A DNA stretch of 64,000 nt, taken from NCBI RefSeq assembly GCF_000526375.1, contig NZ_JAFY01000007.1, positions 372,001 through 436,000 of the forward strand, written 5' to 3'. A program made the position numbers and the translations under genes. Under the pieces are notes generated by a model. The model had not been told where the DNA came from, ran no database searches, and worked only from the letters and a program-made list of their open reading frames with translations. The DNA is from Aminiphilus circumscriptus DSM 16581 (lineage in GTDB: Bacteria > Synergistota > Synergistia > Synergistales > Aminiphilaceae). Positions 45,966-54,001 of the stretch are shown here, piece by piece; the stretch's first letter is position 1; the number at the start of each line of letters is the position of its first letter.

Positions 45966-46860
45966 TTGGAACGGGGGGGACGATCTCACGTGTTCGCAAG
46001 TGCGGCATCTTGCTGTACCGTCCAGGATGCGCCTCGATCTCGTTCTTGTGAAGAACGGTGTGGTCGCCACGCGGAGTCTGGCTCAACGTCTCATCGATGA
46101 CGGAAGAGTTTTCGTGGATGGGCTGGTTGCCACAAAGGCGGCGACGCTCGTGGATGCGGGCAGAAAGATAGAACTTCGCTGCGAGGAACGCCGATGGGTC
46201 AGTCGGGGAGCCTATAAATTGCTCAGAGGACTGGATGCTTTCGGTGTTTCTCCGGAGAAGAAGGTTTGCATGGATGTAGGTGCTTCCACGGGAGGATTTT
46301 CGGACGTACTCCTAGAGCGAGGGGCGGAGAGAATCTATGCGGTGGATGTCGGGTACGGCCAGCTCGCCTGGCGTCTCCGTAACGATCCCCGTGTGGTTGT
46401 CATGGAGAGGACCAACGCACGTCATCTTTTGCCGGAGCAGTTTTCAGAGGCCATGGATCTCATTGTCTCCGATGCTTCGTTCATTTCACTGCGTTTGCTC
46501 CTGCCGCCTCTCGAAAAACTGCTCGCCCCTTCGGGTGAGATGGTTGTTCTCGTGAAGCCCCAGTTCGAAGCCGGAAGAGAGCGCATCGGGAAAAAAGGTG
46601 TCGTTCGTGATCCTCGTGTTCACGAGGCGGTTCTTCTGGAGTTTCGGGATTTTGTTCGTACATCGCTGCGGCTTTTTCTGCACGGCGTGGATTTTTCACC
46701 CCTGCGGGGACCTCAGGGCAACATCGAATTTCTCGCACATCTCGCCTTTTCCGAGCCAACCCGCCCGCTGGACGACGCGGAGCTTGCCAGGGTCGTCCAA
46801 GAGGGGCATGCCCGTACGGAAGATTTTTCCGAAAGGCCGTGTGGAGGGAAAGGGGTTTGA
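45958..46860 (+). CDS. tlyA: TlyA family rRNA (cytidine-2'-O)-methyltransferase
   Basis: S4 RNA-binding domain (RLDLVLVKNGVVATRSLAQ) followed by an FtsJ-like methyltransferase domain (CMDVGASTGGFSDVLLERGA, DLIVSDASFISL, VLVKPQFEAGRE). TlyA methylates ribosomal RNA in Mycobacterium. The start is unsure: ATG 45958 overlaps the dxs stop and fits coupling, but ATG 46027 matches the usual family start exactly; neither has a good ribosome-binding site. Length is 300 or 277 residues. Confidence 0.88.
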   Translation: MADWNGGDDLTCSQVRHLAVPSRMRLDLVLVKNGVVATRSLAQRLIDDGRVFVDGLVATKAATLVDAGRKIELRCEERRWVSRGAYKLLRGLDAFGVSPEKKVCMDVGASTGGFSDVLLERGAERIYAVDVGYGQLAWRLRNDPRVVVMERTNARHLLPEQFSEAMDLIVSDASFISLRLLLPPLEKLLAPSGEMVVLVKPQFEAGRERIGKKGVVRDPRVHEAVLLEFRDFVRTSLRLFLHGVDFSPLRGPQGNIEFLAHLAFSEPTRPLDDAELARVVQEGHARTEDFSERPCGGKGV

Positions 46861-46899
46861 CAGCTCCTCCAGGATGATCCGAAAGGTGGAAACGGTGGC

Positions 46900-47811
46900 A
46901 TGAACAGACGCGTGGGGCTCATGGTGAACACCCAGAAGAAAACGGCACTCGCCATTGCACAACGGTTGATTCTCTGGGGGCAGCGTGAGGAAGTCAACTT
47001 TCTCGCGCCTCCCTACGAGGCTTCCCTTCTCGGTATTCCCGGCGTCTCCGATCAGGAATGGCGGAACAGCGTCGATTTCGCCGTCGTGATCGGTGGAGAC
47101 GGTACGTTTTTGAGAGCCGTTCGCTACGTGTTGGGCTGTGACATTCCCCTTTTCGGCATCAATGCGGGAAAACTCGGGTTTCTTGCGATTGGAAATCCGG
47201 AGACTGCCGAGGCGGATGTGTCCGCGATTCTCCGGGGAGAACACGAGGTGCAGCATCGCCGCCTCATTGAAGGAAAGGTGTGGCGCGGAAGCGGTGGAGA
47301 TGTCTCCCGGAGCGCTCCCGTCCATGTTCTTTATGCGCTGAACGATCTGGTCATTACCAAGGGTGCGTTCGCAAGGCTCATTTATCTGCAGATTTTCGTG
47401 GGAGGGCGGCACCTCAACACCTTCCCCTCGGACGGAATGATCATCTCCACTCCGACGGGATCCACGGCTTATGCGCTTTCCGCGGGAGGTCCCATCGTTC
47501 CTCCCCACGTGCCGTGCATGCTGCTTGTTCCCATCTGCGCGCATACGCTGTATGCCCGTCCTCTTGTGCTGGGTGAGTACGACACGGCCACCTTCGTCGC
47601 CCTGGGTGAGCACCGGGAACTCATGCTCACTCAGGACGGGCAGCTCGGATACGAGATCCTTCCCGGAGACAGGGTCGAGGTTGCGCTCTCGAAAGACAAG
47701 ACGATTTCCACCATTTCACTTCCTCATAGAGATTATTACGCTCTCCTCCAGGAGAAGTTCCAGTGGGGGAGAAGCGCCATGGACGGTCCTTTGGGGACGG
47801 AGGGATTCTGA
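46900..47811 (+). CDS. nadK: NAD kinase
   Basis: Phosphorylates NAD to NADP. The 303 residues have GGDGTFLRA (65-73), the GINAGKLGFLA segment, the LNDLVITKGAFARL motif and the TPTGSTAYALSAGGPIV signature. AAAGGTGG precedes the ATG. The recN start lies 3 nt after its stop, as often found. Confidence 0.95.
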   Translation: MNRRVGLMVNTQKKTALAIAQRLILWGQREEVNFLAPPYEASLLGIPGVSDQEWRNSVDFAVVIGGDGTFLRAVRYVLGCDIPLFGINAGKLGFLAIGNPETAEADVSAILRGEHEVQHRRLIEGKVWRGSGGDVSRSAPVHVLYALNDLVITKGAFARLIYLQIFVGGRHLNTFPSDGMIISTPTGSTAYALSAGGPIVPPHVPCMLLVPICAHTLYARPLVLGEYDTATFVALGEHRELMLTQDGQLGYEILPGDRVEVALSKDKTISTISLPHRDYYALLQEKFQWGRSAMDGPLGTEGF

Positions 47812-47814
47812 ATC

Positions 47815-49515
47815 ATGCTGGAGGAGCTCCACGTGCGCCATGTGGGTGGAATCGCCTCGGCGGTGCTGCGGTTCCGATCCGGACTCATCGCAATCACCGG
47901 CGAGAGCGGTGCGGGGAAGAGCAGTCTCGTACGGGCGCTGGAATTCGTCTCGGGGAAGAGAGCCCAGACCTCCATGATTCGGGTGGGCAAGGAGGAAGCG
48001 GAAGTACAGGCCCTTCTCGCCATGGACCGGATCGAGGGCTTGCCCGAAGAATGCCGTCCCCAGGAGGGGACGCTCGTGGTCCGTCGCGTGCTCTCCCGTA
48101 GCGGGCGGGGAAAGAGCTACATCCAGGGGAACCCGGTGCCGCTGCATCTTCTCGCCCGATCCCTCGAAGGCACCGTCGAAATTCAAAGCCAGTTTGCCCA
48201 CCTGAATCTTCTCGATTCGGGACAACAGATGGAGATGCTGGATGTCTTCGGCGGGCAGGAGATCCTGGAGATTCGCCGGGAACTGGGGCAAACCATCGCG
48301 GAGGCGCTGGACGGGGAACGGGAAATTGCGCTCATCCGGCAACGCAGAGCCGAACTGGAGGAGCGATACGAAAATCTTGAGGAACTGACCCGTCAGGTAG
48401 GGCGCCTCGGAATCGTGCCGGATGCAGAGGAGCAGTGGAGCAGGGAACTGATATCTCTCGGAGAAAAACTCAAGAGAGCGGTGCGACTTCAAACAGCAGT
48501 GGAGGTGCTTTGGGGGAACGCTTCCGACGCGGGAATCCTGGCAAAGCTGGAAGATCTCTTCCGGGAACTTCCGGAACTAACTGAGGAGCGGGAGGACCTT
48601 TCTGTCCTGGCCTCGGGCAATGAAGCACTGGAGCGCCTGCAGTCTCTCGGTGTGGCGCTTCGGAACGCCCTTGGAGAGCGTCCTCCGGAGGAATTGGAGC
48701 ACGAGGCGGATGTCCTGGAGAGCCGGATCGGAGCGCTTCGAAAACTCAAGCGCCAGTTCCGGGTCGCTACCGCGGAGGAGTTGCTGGATCGTTGTGCCGC
48801 GGCAAAGGGCGATCTGGCTTGGCTCGAATCCAGCCGGGAAGAACTTGAACAGCTTCGTAAAAAACAGGAGCAGCTTCGCCGCGATGCGGGACGCCTTGCA
48901 ATGCAGTTGCGCCGCCTTCGTAGTGCTGCCGCGTCTGACCTGGAAAAACGGATCAACGCAGTTCTCGATGAACTTGCTATGGAAGGGATGACCTTTTCCG
49001 TTCGGCTCCACTTCCTGGACAAGGTTCGTTCCGGCGGCGCGGAAGAGGTCGCCTTCACCCTGGCGGTGGGAGGTGCCGAGGCGGGACCGGTGACCAAGGT
49101 CGCCTCCGGCGGCGAGTTGAGCCGCCTGTTGCTGGCTCTTCAACTCTCCCTTCCCCAGGAGCGCCTTCCCTCTGCGCTCGTCTTCGACGAGGTGGAAGCA
49201 GGCCTCGGCGGAAGGGCGGCGCTACTTGCCGGGTACAAGCTCAAGGACCTCTCCGAAAAATGCCAGGTCCTTCTCATCACCCATGAGGCTACGATCGCTG
49301 CCCTGGCTACCCAGCACTTCGTGGTCACCCGGGAGGGAGACCAGACGTTTGTGAACGAAGTGGAGGATGAGATCCGAGTGCGTGAGATCGCCCGAATGCT
49401 CTCGGGAGACGCCGACTCCCCCGAGGCGTGCGCTCACGCACGAAGACTTCTCCTCGAGGGAAACGGCGCTATGAATGGAGCGGAAGCGGCAGCGTCTCGT
49501 CCCAACGCTCAATGA
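47815..49515 (+). CDS. recN: DNA repair protein RecN
   Basis: SMC-like ATPase for double-strand break repair. The 566 residues have Walker A GESGAGKS (29-36), a long coiled-coil centre (about 155-370), the ABC signature ASGGELSRLLLALQ and Walker B LVFDEVEAGLGG, then the H-loop ITHEATIAALA. Its 3' end overlaps the opposite guanylate kinase-like gene by 47 bp. Confidence 0.94.
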   Translation: MLEELHVRHVGGIASAVLRFRSGLIAITGESGAGKSSLVRALEFVSGKRAQTSMIRVGKEEAEVQALLAMDRIEGLPEECRPQEGTLVVRRVLSRSGRGKSYIQGNPVPLHLLARSLEGTVEIQSQFAHLNLLDSGQQMEMLDVFGGQEILEIRRELGQTIAEALDGEREIALIRQRRAELEERYENLEELTRQVGRLGIVPDAEEQWSRELISLGEKLKRAVRLQTAVEVLWGNASDAGILAKLEDLFRELPELTEEREDLSVLASGNEALERLQSLGVALRNALGERPPEELEHEADVLESRIGALRKLKRQFRVATAEELLDRCAAAKGDLAWLESSREELEQLRKKQEQLRRDAGRLAMQLRRLRSAAASDLEKRINAVLDELAMEGMTFSVRLHFLDKVRSGGAEEVAFTLAVGGAEAGPVTKVASGGELSRLLLALQLSLPQERLPSALVFDEVEAGLGGRAALLAGYKLKDLSEKCQVLLITHEATIAALATQHFVVTREGDQTFVNEVEDEIRVREIARMLSGDADSPEACAHARRLLLEGNGAMNGAEAAASRPNAQ

Positions 49516-50221
49516 ACGGGGATTCTTCGCCCTTCAGGAGAGCCGTAAAGGCCGCCAATGCTTTTCGGGCATCCCCCAGCGGATAGGGGAAGGCGTTCCA
49601 GTGTTCACTATCCTCTCCGTCGTGGTTCGGGATGACGTTGCCGAAACGTGGGGCGAGACAGATCTCCTTCAGCGCGCTTCCTGCACGGCGCTCCACCTCT
49701 TCAAGGTCGGGAAGAGAGAGAATTCCCTTCTGCCGTTGCATGCGCCGGAGAAGTTTCCTTCTCATAACGTCCGTGACAAATTTCTGCAGGTTCACGCCGC
49801 TCTCCGGGCTGCTCAGGAAACGGATCTCCTCAAGGCAAAAGGGTGACAGAAAGGCACACGTCACGGAAATTTCCTCTTCCGTGGCCAGACTGAGGAGCTG
49901 CTCGCCAACGAAAGGGTTGCCCTCGAAGAGAAGGCGTTTTGTTCGGAGCGTCGTCTTGAGTTCCCCCGCGTCGAGGCCCTGGAGATCTCCTCGAACCTCG
50001 AAGACGTGGAAGTCCTTTCTTTTGCCCATGTGCTCAATTGTTTCCCGTGAGCGGAAATGATAGTCCACGCCGTTGCGTTCACCCGGACGGGGTGAACGGC
50101 TGTTGTAGAGAACAAGGGGTTCCAGTTCCGCCGCAAGACGCGGATGGAACGTTTTGAACGCCGCAATCAGCGGGCCCTTCCCCACACAGGAGGGACCCGC
50201 GAGAATCACTAGACCTTGCAT
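49469..50221 (-). CDS. Guanylate kinase-like protein
   Basis: A 250-residue P-loop protein. The N-terminal half follows guanylate kinase: GPSCVGKG replaces the usual GPSGVGKG, then SRSPRPGERNGVDYHF and a degenerate FEVRGDLQGLDAGEL for the GMP-binding region. The C-terminal about 60 residues are an extension not seen in Gmk. GAGGAGGTGG lies before ATG 50221; the frame is open further up without a ribosome-binding site. It may be an active kinase or a divergent paralogue. Transcribed against recN and divergent from smpB. Confidence 0.7.
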   Translation of the reverse strand: MQGLVILAGPSCVGKGPLIAAFKTFHPRLAAELEPLVLYNSRSPRPGERNGVDYHFRSRETIEHMGKRKDFHVFEVRGDLQGLDAGELKTTLRTKRLLFEGNPFVGEQLLSLATEEEISVTCAFLSPFCLEEIRFLSSPESGVNLQKFVTDVMRRKLLRRMQRQKGILSLPDLEEVERRAGSALKEICLAPRFGNVIPNHDGEDSEHWNAFPYPLGDARKALAAFTALLKGEESPFIERWDETLPLPLHS

Positions 50222-50358
50222 GTCCACCACCTCCTCGGAAAGACCATACTCCTCGCACCGTTGTACGGTCAACAGGTTCCACGGGGAGAGTCGCATTTGT
50301 CTTTGTTCCGGAAGTGATTTCCGCTGCTTCCGGAAAGGCGATTGAAATTTGACGAATA

Positions 50359-50388
50359 TTGACGAAGCGTATCTATACAAGATATACT
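50359..50388 (+). promoter_or_regulatory. Predicted smpB-ssrA promoter
   Basis: TTGACG (50359-50364), 18-bp spacer, TATACT (50383-50388). A second TTGACG lies 10 bp upstream (50349-50354) and a TATACA at 50374-50379, so two overlapping promoters are possible. Confidence 0.65.
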
Positions 50389-50408
50389 GAAAAAAAGGGG
50401 AGAAAAGG

Positions 50409-50870
50409 ATGGAACACGCCGTTGTTGCGCAAAACCGGAAGGCCCGGTTCGATTTTCACATTCTCGAAACGTTCGAAGCAGGGATCGTTCTCACAGGAAC
50501 GGAGATCAAGTCCGTACGGGCTGGCAAGGCGAACCTTCGGGAAGGATATGTCCGTATCGACGGCGGAGAGCTTTGGCTTGTGAACGTGCATATTTCTCCC
50601 TACGAACAGGGGACGCACTACAACCACGAACCTCTTCGGCGGAGAAAACTGCTCATGACACGCCAGGAGATCCGACGTCTCGCGAGCAAGGTACAGGAAA
50701 AGGGATTGACTCTTATCCCCTTGCGCATGTATATTAAAGAGTCCCGATGGGCCAAGATCGAAATCGCCCTCGCGAAGGGAAAACAAGCGCACGACAAACG
50801 TGATGCCGTCGCTGAGCGAGATGCGAATCGGGATATGGCCAGGGCTGTTCGCCGGAATCGGGAAGAGTGA
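50409..50870 (+). CDS. smpB: SsrA-binding protein SmpB
   Basis: Partner of tmRNA in ribosome rescue. The 153 residues contain NRKARFDFHILETFEAGIVL, GTEIKSVRAGKANLREGYV and the C-terminal basic tail (GKQAHDKRDAVAERDANRDM) that enters the mRNA channel. It lies 4 nt upstream of the tmRNA gene, so the two may be transcribed together. Confidence 0.97.
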   Translation: MEHAVVAQNRKARFDFHILETFEAGIVLTGTEIKSVRAGKANLREGYVRIDGGELWLVNVHISPYEQGTHYNHEPLRRRKLLMTRQEIRRLASKVQEKGLTLIPLRMYIKESRWAKIEIALAKGKQAHDKRDAVAERDANRDMARAVRRNREE

Positions 50871-50874
50871 GAAA

Positions 50875-51224
50875 GGGGGCGTACGGTTTCGACGGCAGGT
50901 TGGAGGGTCTGGAGGAGCAGGCCGAGGTGCCGTGACCTCGCTAAACTGCGGCAAAAACAATAATTGCCAACGATAACTTCGCACTGGCTGCCTAAGGTGT
51001 AGCCACGTTTCCTTCTTTTGTGCCGCTGGGAGGAAGAGAAACGTCACAAACAGCGGTTGCTCCGGAAAGCCCGTTCCCGTTTTTCCGGCTAAGATCAGGG
51101 AACTTGGAGTCGGCTATCCCGCCTTCGGGAGAGGCGGCTCGACATCAAAACGAAGGATAAGCCTGTAGTTGCCACCATGGCTGGCCCCTGTCGGACCGGG
51201 GTTCGATTCCCCGCGCCTCCACCA
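50875..51224 (+). ncRNA. ssrA: Transfer-messenger RNA (tmRNA)
   Basis: The 5' end GGGGGCGTACGGTTTCGACGG pairs its first seven bases with CGCCTCC before the 3' ACCA (51221-51224). The tag reading frame runs GCA (50951) to TAA (50993-50995) and encodes AKTIIANDNFALAA, ending in the usual ALAA degron. The T-arm GGTTCGATTCC is near the 3' end. Its 3' end is the likely integration site of the accessory region that follows. I quote the 5' start only as far as needed; the exact ends are predicted from pairing. Confidence 0.95.
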
Positions 51225-51233
51225 GAAGGCAAT

Positions 51234-51282
51234 AGTTGCCGCTTGGACAAGTATCATCAGTCCTTGCGGCAACTGCTTTTTT
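51234..51282 (+). terminator. tmRNA terminator
   Basis: AGTTGCCGC (51234-51242) pairs with GCGGCAACT (51266-51274), extended inside by GGAC/GTCC, followed by GC and six T. Confidence 0.85.
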
Positions 51283-51312
51283 GCATTGACTAATAAGCCG
51301 CATTATCTCTAA

Positions 51313-51412
51313 GAAATCTCTGAATAAGGCTGCGTCAGCCCCGCAGGGCGCCTCGCAGAGCCTGATGCGATCCGAGTCAAGGAAAAGCCAAAGGTCTTTA
51401 TTCAGAGCTTCC
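51313..51412. mobile_element. 100-bp MITE, copy 2
   Basis: Same length as the copy at 34930-35029, with six substitutions and no gaps. It is flanked by a perfect 4-bp duplication CTAA (51309-51312 and 51413-51416). The left end GAAATCTCTGAATAA has one change from GGAATCTCTGAATAA. It lies between the tmRNA terminator and the broken integrase. Confidence 0.85.
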
Positions 51413-51421
51413 CTAATATTA

Positions 51422-51495
51422 CCCTAAGCACCGCACCAAACGGACACATTTCCGGACACGCTTTTGGAGGTGTTTCCGAAGTGTCCGACTTAGGG
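51422..51495. repeat. Imperfect 74-bp inverted repeat next to the integrase
   Basis: CCCTAAG (51422-51428) matches CTTAGGG (51489-51495) in inverse, and inside them CGGACACATTTCCGGACAC (51441-51459) resembles the inverse of GTGTTTCCGAAGTGTCCG (51470-51487). It may be a recombinase or excisionase binding region, or part of the integrase promoter. Confidence 0.5.
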
Positions 51496-51503
51496 GGAGA
51501 AAT

Positions 51504-52654
51504 GCGATACTTACTGACGTGACGATTTGTCGTTTGGCTCCGAAGGAGAAGAGATACTCCATTCTGGATTCGGAGCGGAGGGACTTTACATTGAGGTCCT
51601 GCCTGGCGGAGGCAAGCATTGGCGTCTGAGGAAGCAGGTGTAGGGCCAAGAGGTCCGCCGGTCCCTGGGGAAGTACCCCAAAATCGGGTTACGGGAGGCG
51701 CGACGCCTCGGGGATCAGCTTGCCGAGGAACTCGAACGCAACGGATTGCAGGTAAATCGGGCCGACAGTTTTGAATCCGTCGCACAGAAATGGCTGAAGA
51801 TGATGGAGAAAAGTCGGACACATGGGCACGTCAGGACGGTCACATCCCGACTTGATCGACTGATCCTCCCATTCATCGGGAAAAAACCGGTTGCCGACAT
51901 CGTTACGGGTGGCATACTCTCCTTGGCGAAAAAGGAAGAGGCCGCCGGCCGGATCGAAACGGCCCACAGGGTCATGCAGATCTGCGGCCAGATCATGCGT
52001 TATGCCGTCGCCACAGGCCGGACTGACATGGACCCAACCTCAAGCCTGAAGGAATCTCTCGTTTCAGGGAACCCGGAACATTTTCCGACGATGACGAACC
52101 CCGAGCAGATCGGCGGACTTCTCCGGGTCATCGACAGCCTCAACGGTTCACCGATTGTTTGTTGTGCCGTCAAACTGCAGATCCTCACCTTCGTCCGCCC
52201 GGGCGAACTGAGGTTGGCCGAGTGGAGTGAGATCTCGAAAACGGAATGGAAAATCCCTCCGGAACGCATGAAGATGCGTCGCCCTCACATTGTCCCCCTT
52301 TCAGCTCAAGCCCTTGCTGTTTTGGACGAGTTGAGGCCCGTCACAAACAGCAAATCCCGATACCTTTTTCCATCAATCCGCGATTTCAGGCGTCCCATGA
52401 GCGATATGACAATCAATGCCGCCCTGAGACGCATGGGCTACAGCCAGCAGGAATTGACTGGCCACAGCTTTCGATCCATGGCCAGCACGATTCTCAACGG
52501 GAACGGCTGGCCGCCGGATGTGATCGAGAGGCAGTTGGTGCATATCGAGAGGAATACCGTCCGCGCCGCCTACAACCATGCCGAGCATCTGGAGAAGCGG
52601 CGGGAGATGATGCAGTGGTGGGGAGCGTGGTTTGAGGACCAGATGGGAAAATAA
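51504..52654 (+). pseudogene. P4-type tyrosine integrase, disrupted
   Basis: The integrase of the element at the tmRNA 3' end. Its N-terminal DUF4102-like domain is broken twice: LTDVTICRLAPKEKRYSILD is read in one frame (51510-51569), GLYIEVLPGGGKHWRLRKQV continues in another, and then an in-frame TAG (51641-51643) interrupts before GQEVRRSLGKYPKIGLREAR. The remaining frame to 52654 (302 codons from TTG 51746) keeps the whole catalytic domain, with Arg in VRPGELR, the HSFR box and the Tyr in RAAYNHA. Either a dead integrase or a truncated catalytic fragment is made. The exact 5' end is approximate. Confidence 0.8.
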
Positions 52655-52655
52655 G

Positions 52656-52688
52656 AGAGAGCCCAGGGGCACATCCCTGGGCTCTCTT
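52656..52688. terminator. Bidirectional terminator between integrase and SYNERG-CTERM gene
   Basis: GAGAGCCCAGGG (52657-52668) and CCCTGGGCTCTC (52675-52686), with a T-rich exit on the minus strand (complement of AAAATAAG). Confidence 0.8.
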
Positions 52689-52693
52689 GTCAT

Positions 52694-53902
52694 CTATCGC
52701 TTCAGAAGCCAGACTGGCACCAGAAGGAACAATGCGAGCGGGGAAACGCCCAGGGAGCAGCCGCCGCCGGAACTGCCTCCCGCTGTTTCCTGTTTGTCGG
52801 CGGTGTAGCTCATGTGAATCGTGTAGCCGGTGCTGCTTTGCTTTCCGTTTGCCGTTGCGGTCATGGTTCGTTCGCTGGTTTGGGTGAATGTCTGAGTTAT
52901 GCCGTCGTAGGTAATGGAGAAATCCCCATCGAACGGGATATTGACGTTCATGGAATACGAATATGGAGCGGTTTGTCCTGAAACCTCGTTCTTCATTGTT
53001 CCGGAGAACGACAAGTACGTGATCGTTTCGCTTCCCGCGTTTCCGGATGTCTGGACAGTTACGCGTCCCTGGTCGCTTGCACTATATCCGTTAATGGTTC
53101 CTGATCCTTCGTAGTACCATGTTCCCGCAACGGGATACGATTCACTTCCAGTCGGGGTCGGAGCTTCTTTCAACTCGGAACATAGGACGACGTACCCGGT
53201 TACTGTGTTGTCGCCGTGAACAAGATCATATCCGGAGTCCTGTGCAATGTTGAACGAGTACCAATTGATGTCGTTTTCGCTTTCTGTTTGGTATATTTCA
53301 ACGAAAGACCCGTCGAATTTTTTCGCGTAGACGGTGAAAACACGTGCGGAGTCGGTTTTTTTCACGGAATGACTTTCCTGTTCGCTGTATCCGTATGTTC
53401 CAGATCGTGAGTTCCAATCACTGACAAGCCCGGTTCTGCTGATTGCGCGTACCCAGTAGTAGCGACCCTGGAAGCTCCCGAGATATCGCTCATACGAATT
53501 AGTCCTGCCGGAGACTGTTGCGATCAGTTCAGCGGTTGAGAGGTCGTCCTCCTGGCTTTCCCAGATTTCTACATTGTCGTCTTCCTGGCCTTCCGGAGTA
53601 TTCCAATACAGCATGATGGAACCAAACCAACCCATTGTTCTCAAATTCGTTGGTGGCTGGAGAGAACCTTCATCCTGGTAGGTCGCTTTCGGCTCGAATT
53701 CGAGAAAGAGTGTTCCGGGTCTGCCTGTTGCCATTATTGCCTTTGTGCAGCTCGGAAATGATTCCTTTGCTTCGCTGGTCCTATCTTCGATACTTGCGGT
53801 GTCACAAAGGATGTCGTATTTGTACCCTCCTCCCCATGCGGTAAGTCCTCCAAATATTACGGCTAGGAAAGCTAAGATCAGAATTGCTAAATTTTTTTTC
53901 AC
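52694..53902 (-). CDS. Secreted fibronectin III-like protein with SYNERG-CTERM tail
   Basis: A 402-residue protein with an N-terminal signal peptide (about 1-26, KKN then a hydrophobic run to GGLTAWG). A fibronectin III-like module follows (about 80-170; PPTNLRTMGWFGSIMLYWNT ... YYWVRAISRTGLVSDW), reminiscent of phage tail tip domains, then a beta-rich region rich in Ser, Thr and Tyr. The end is SGGGCSLGVSPLALFLL, a few hydrophobic residues and LLKR, the SYNERG-CTERM sorting pattern. It should be exported and processed at the envelope. The start is GTG, with AAGGAGG upstream. Base composition is lower in G+C than the backbone, in line with acquisition. Function unknown. Confidence 0.8.
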   Translation of the reverse strand: MKKNLAILILAFLAVIFGGLTAWGGGYKYDILCDTASIEDRTSEAKESFPSCTKAIMATGRPGTLFLEFEPKATYQDEGSLQPPTNLRTMGWFGSIMLYWNTPEGQEDDNVEIWESQEDDLSTAELIATVSGRTNSYERYLGSFQGRYYWVRAISRTGLVSDWNSRSGTYGYSEQESHSVKKTDSARVFTVYAKKFDGSFVEIYQTESENDINWYSFNIAQDSGYDLVHGDNTVTGYVVLCSELKEAPTPTGSESYPVAGTWYYEGSGTINGYSASDQGRVTVQTSGNAGSETITYLSFSGTMKNEVSGQTAPYSYSMNVNIPFDGDFSITYDGITQTFTQTSERTMTATANGKQSSTGYTIHMSYTADKQETAGGSSGGGCSLGVSPLALFLLVPVWLLKR

Positions 53903-54001
53903 ACAGCATACCTCCTTCTTTTACGCGTCTCATTCCATGCTTTTCTACGCGATTCGACCTCACTGGATAATATGACCACAAAACGAGCGAAATATCATTA
54001 A

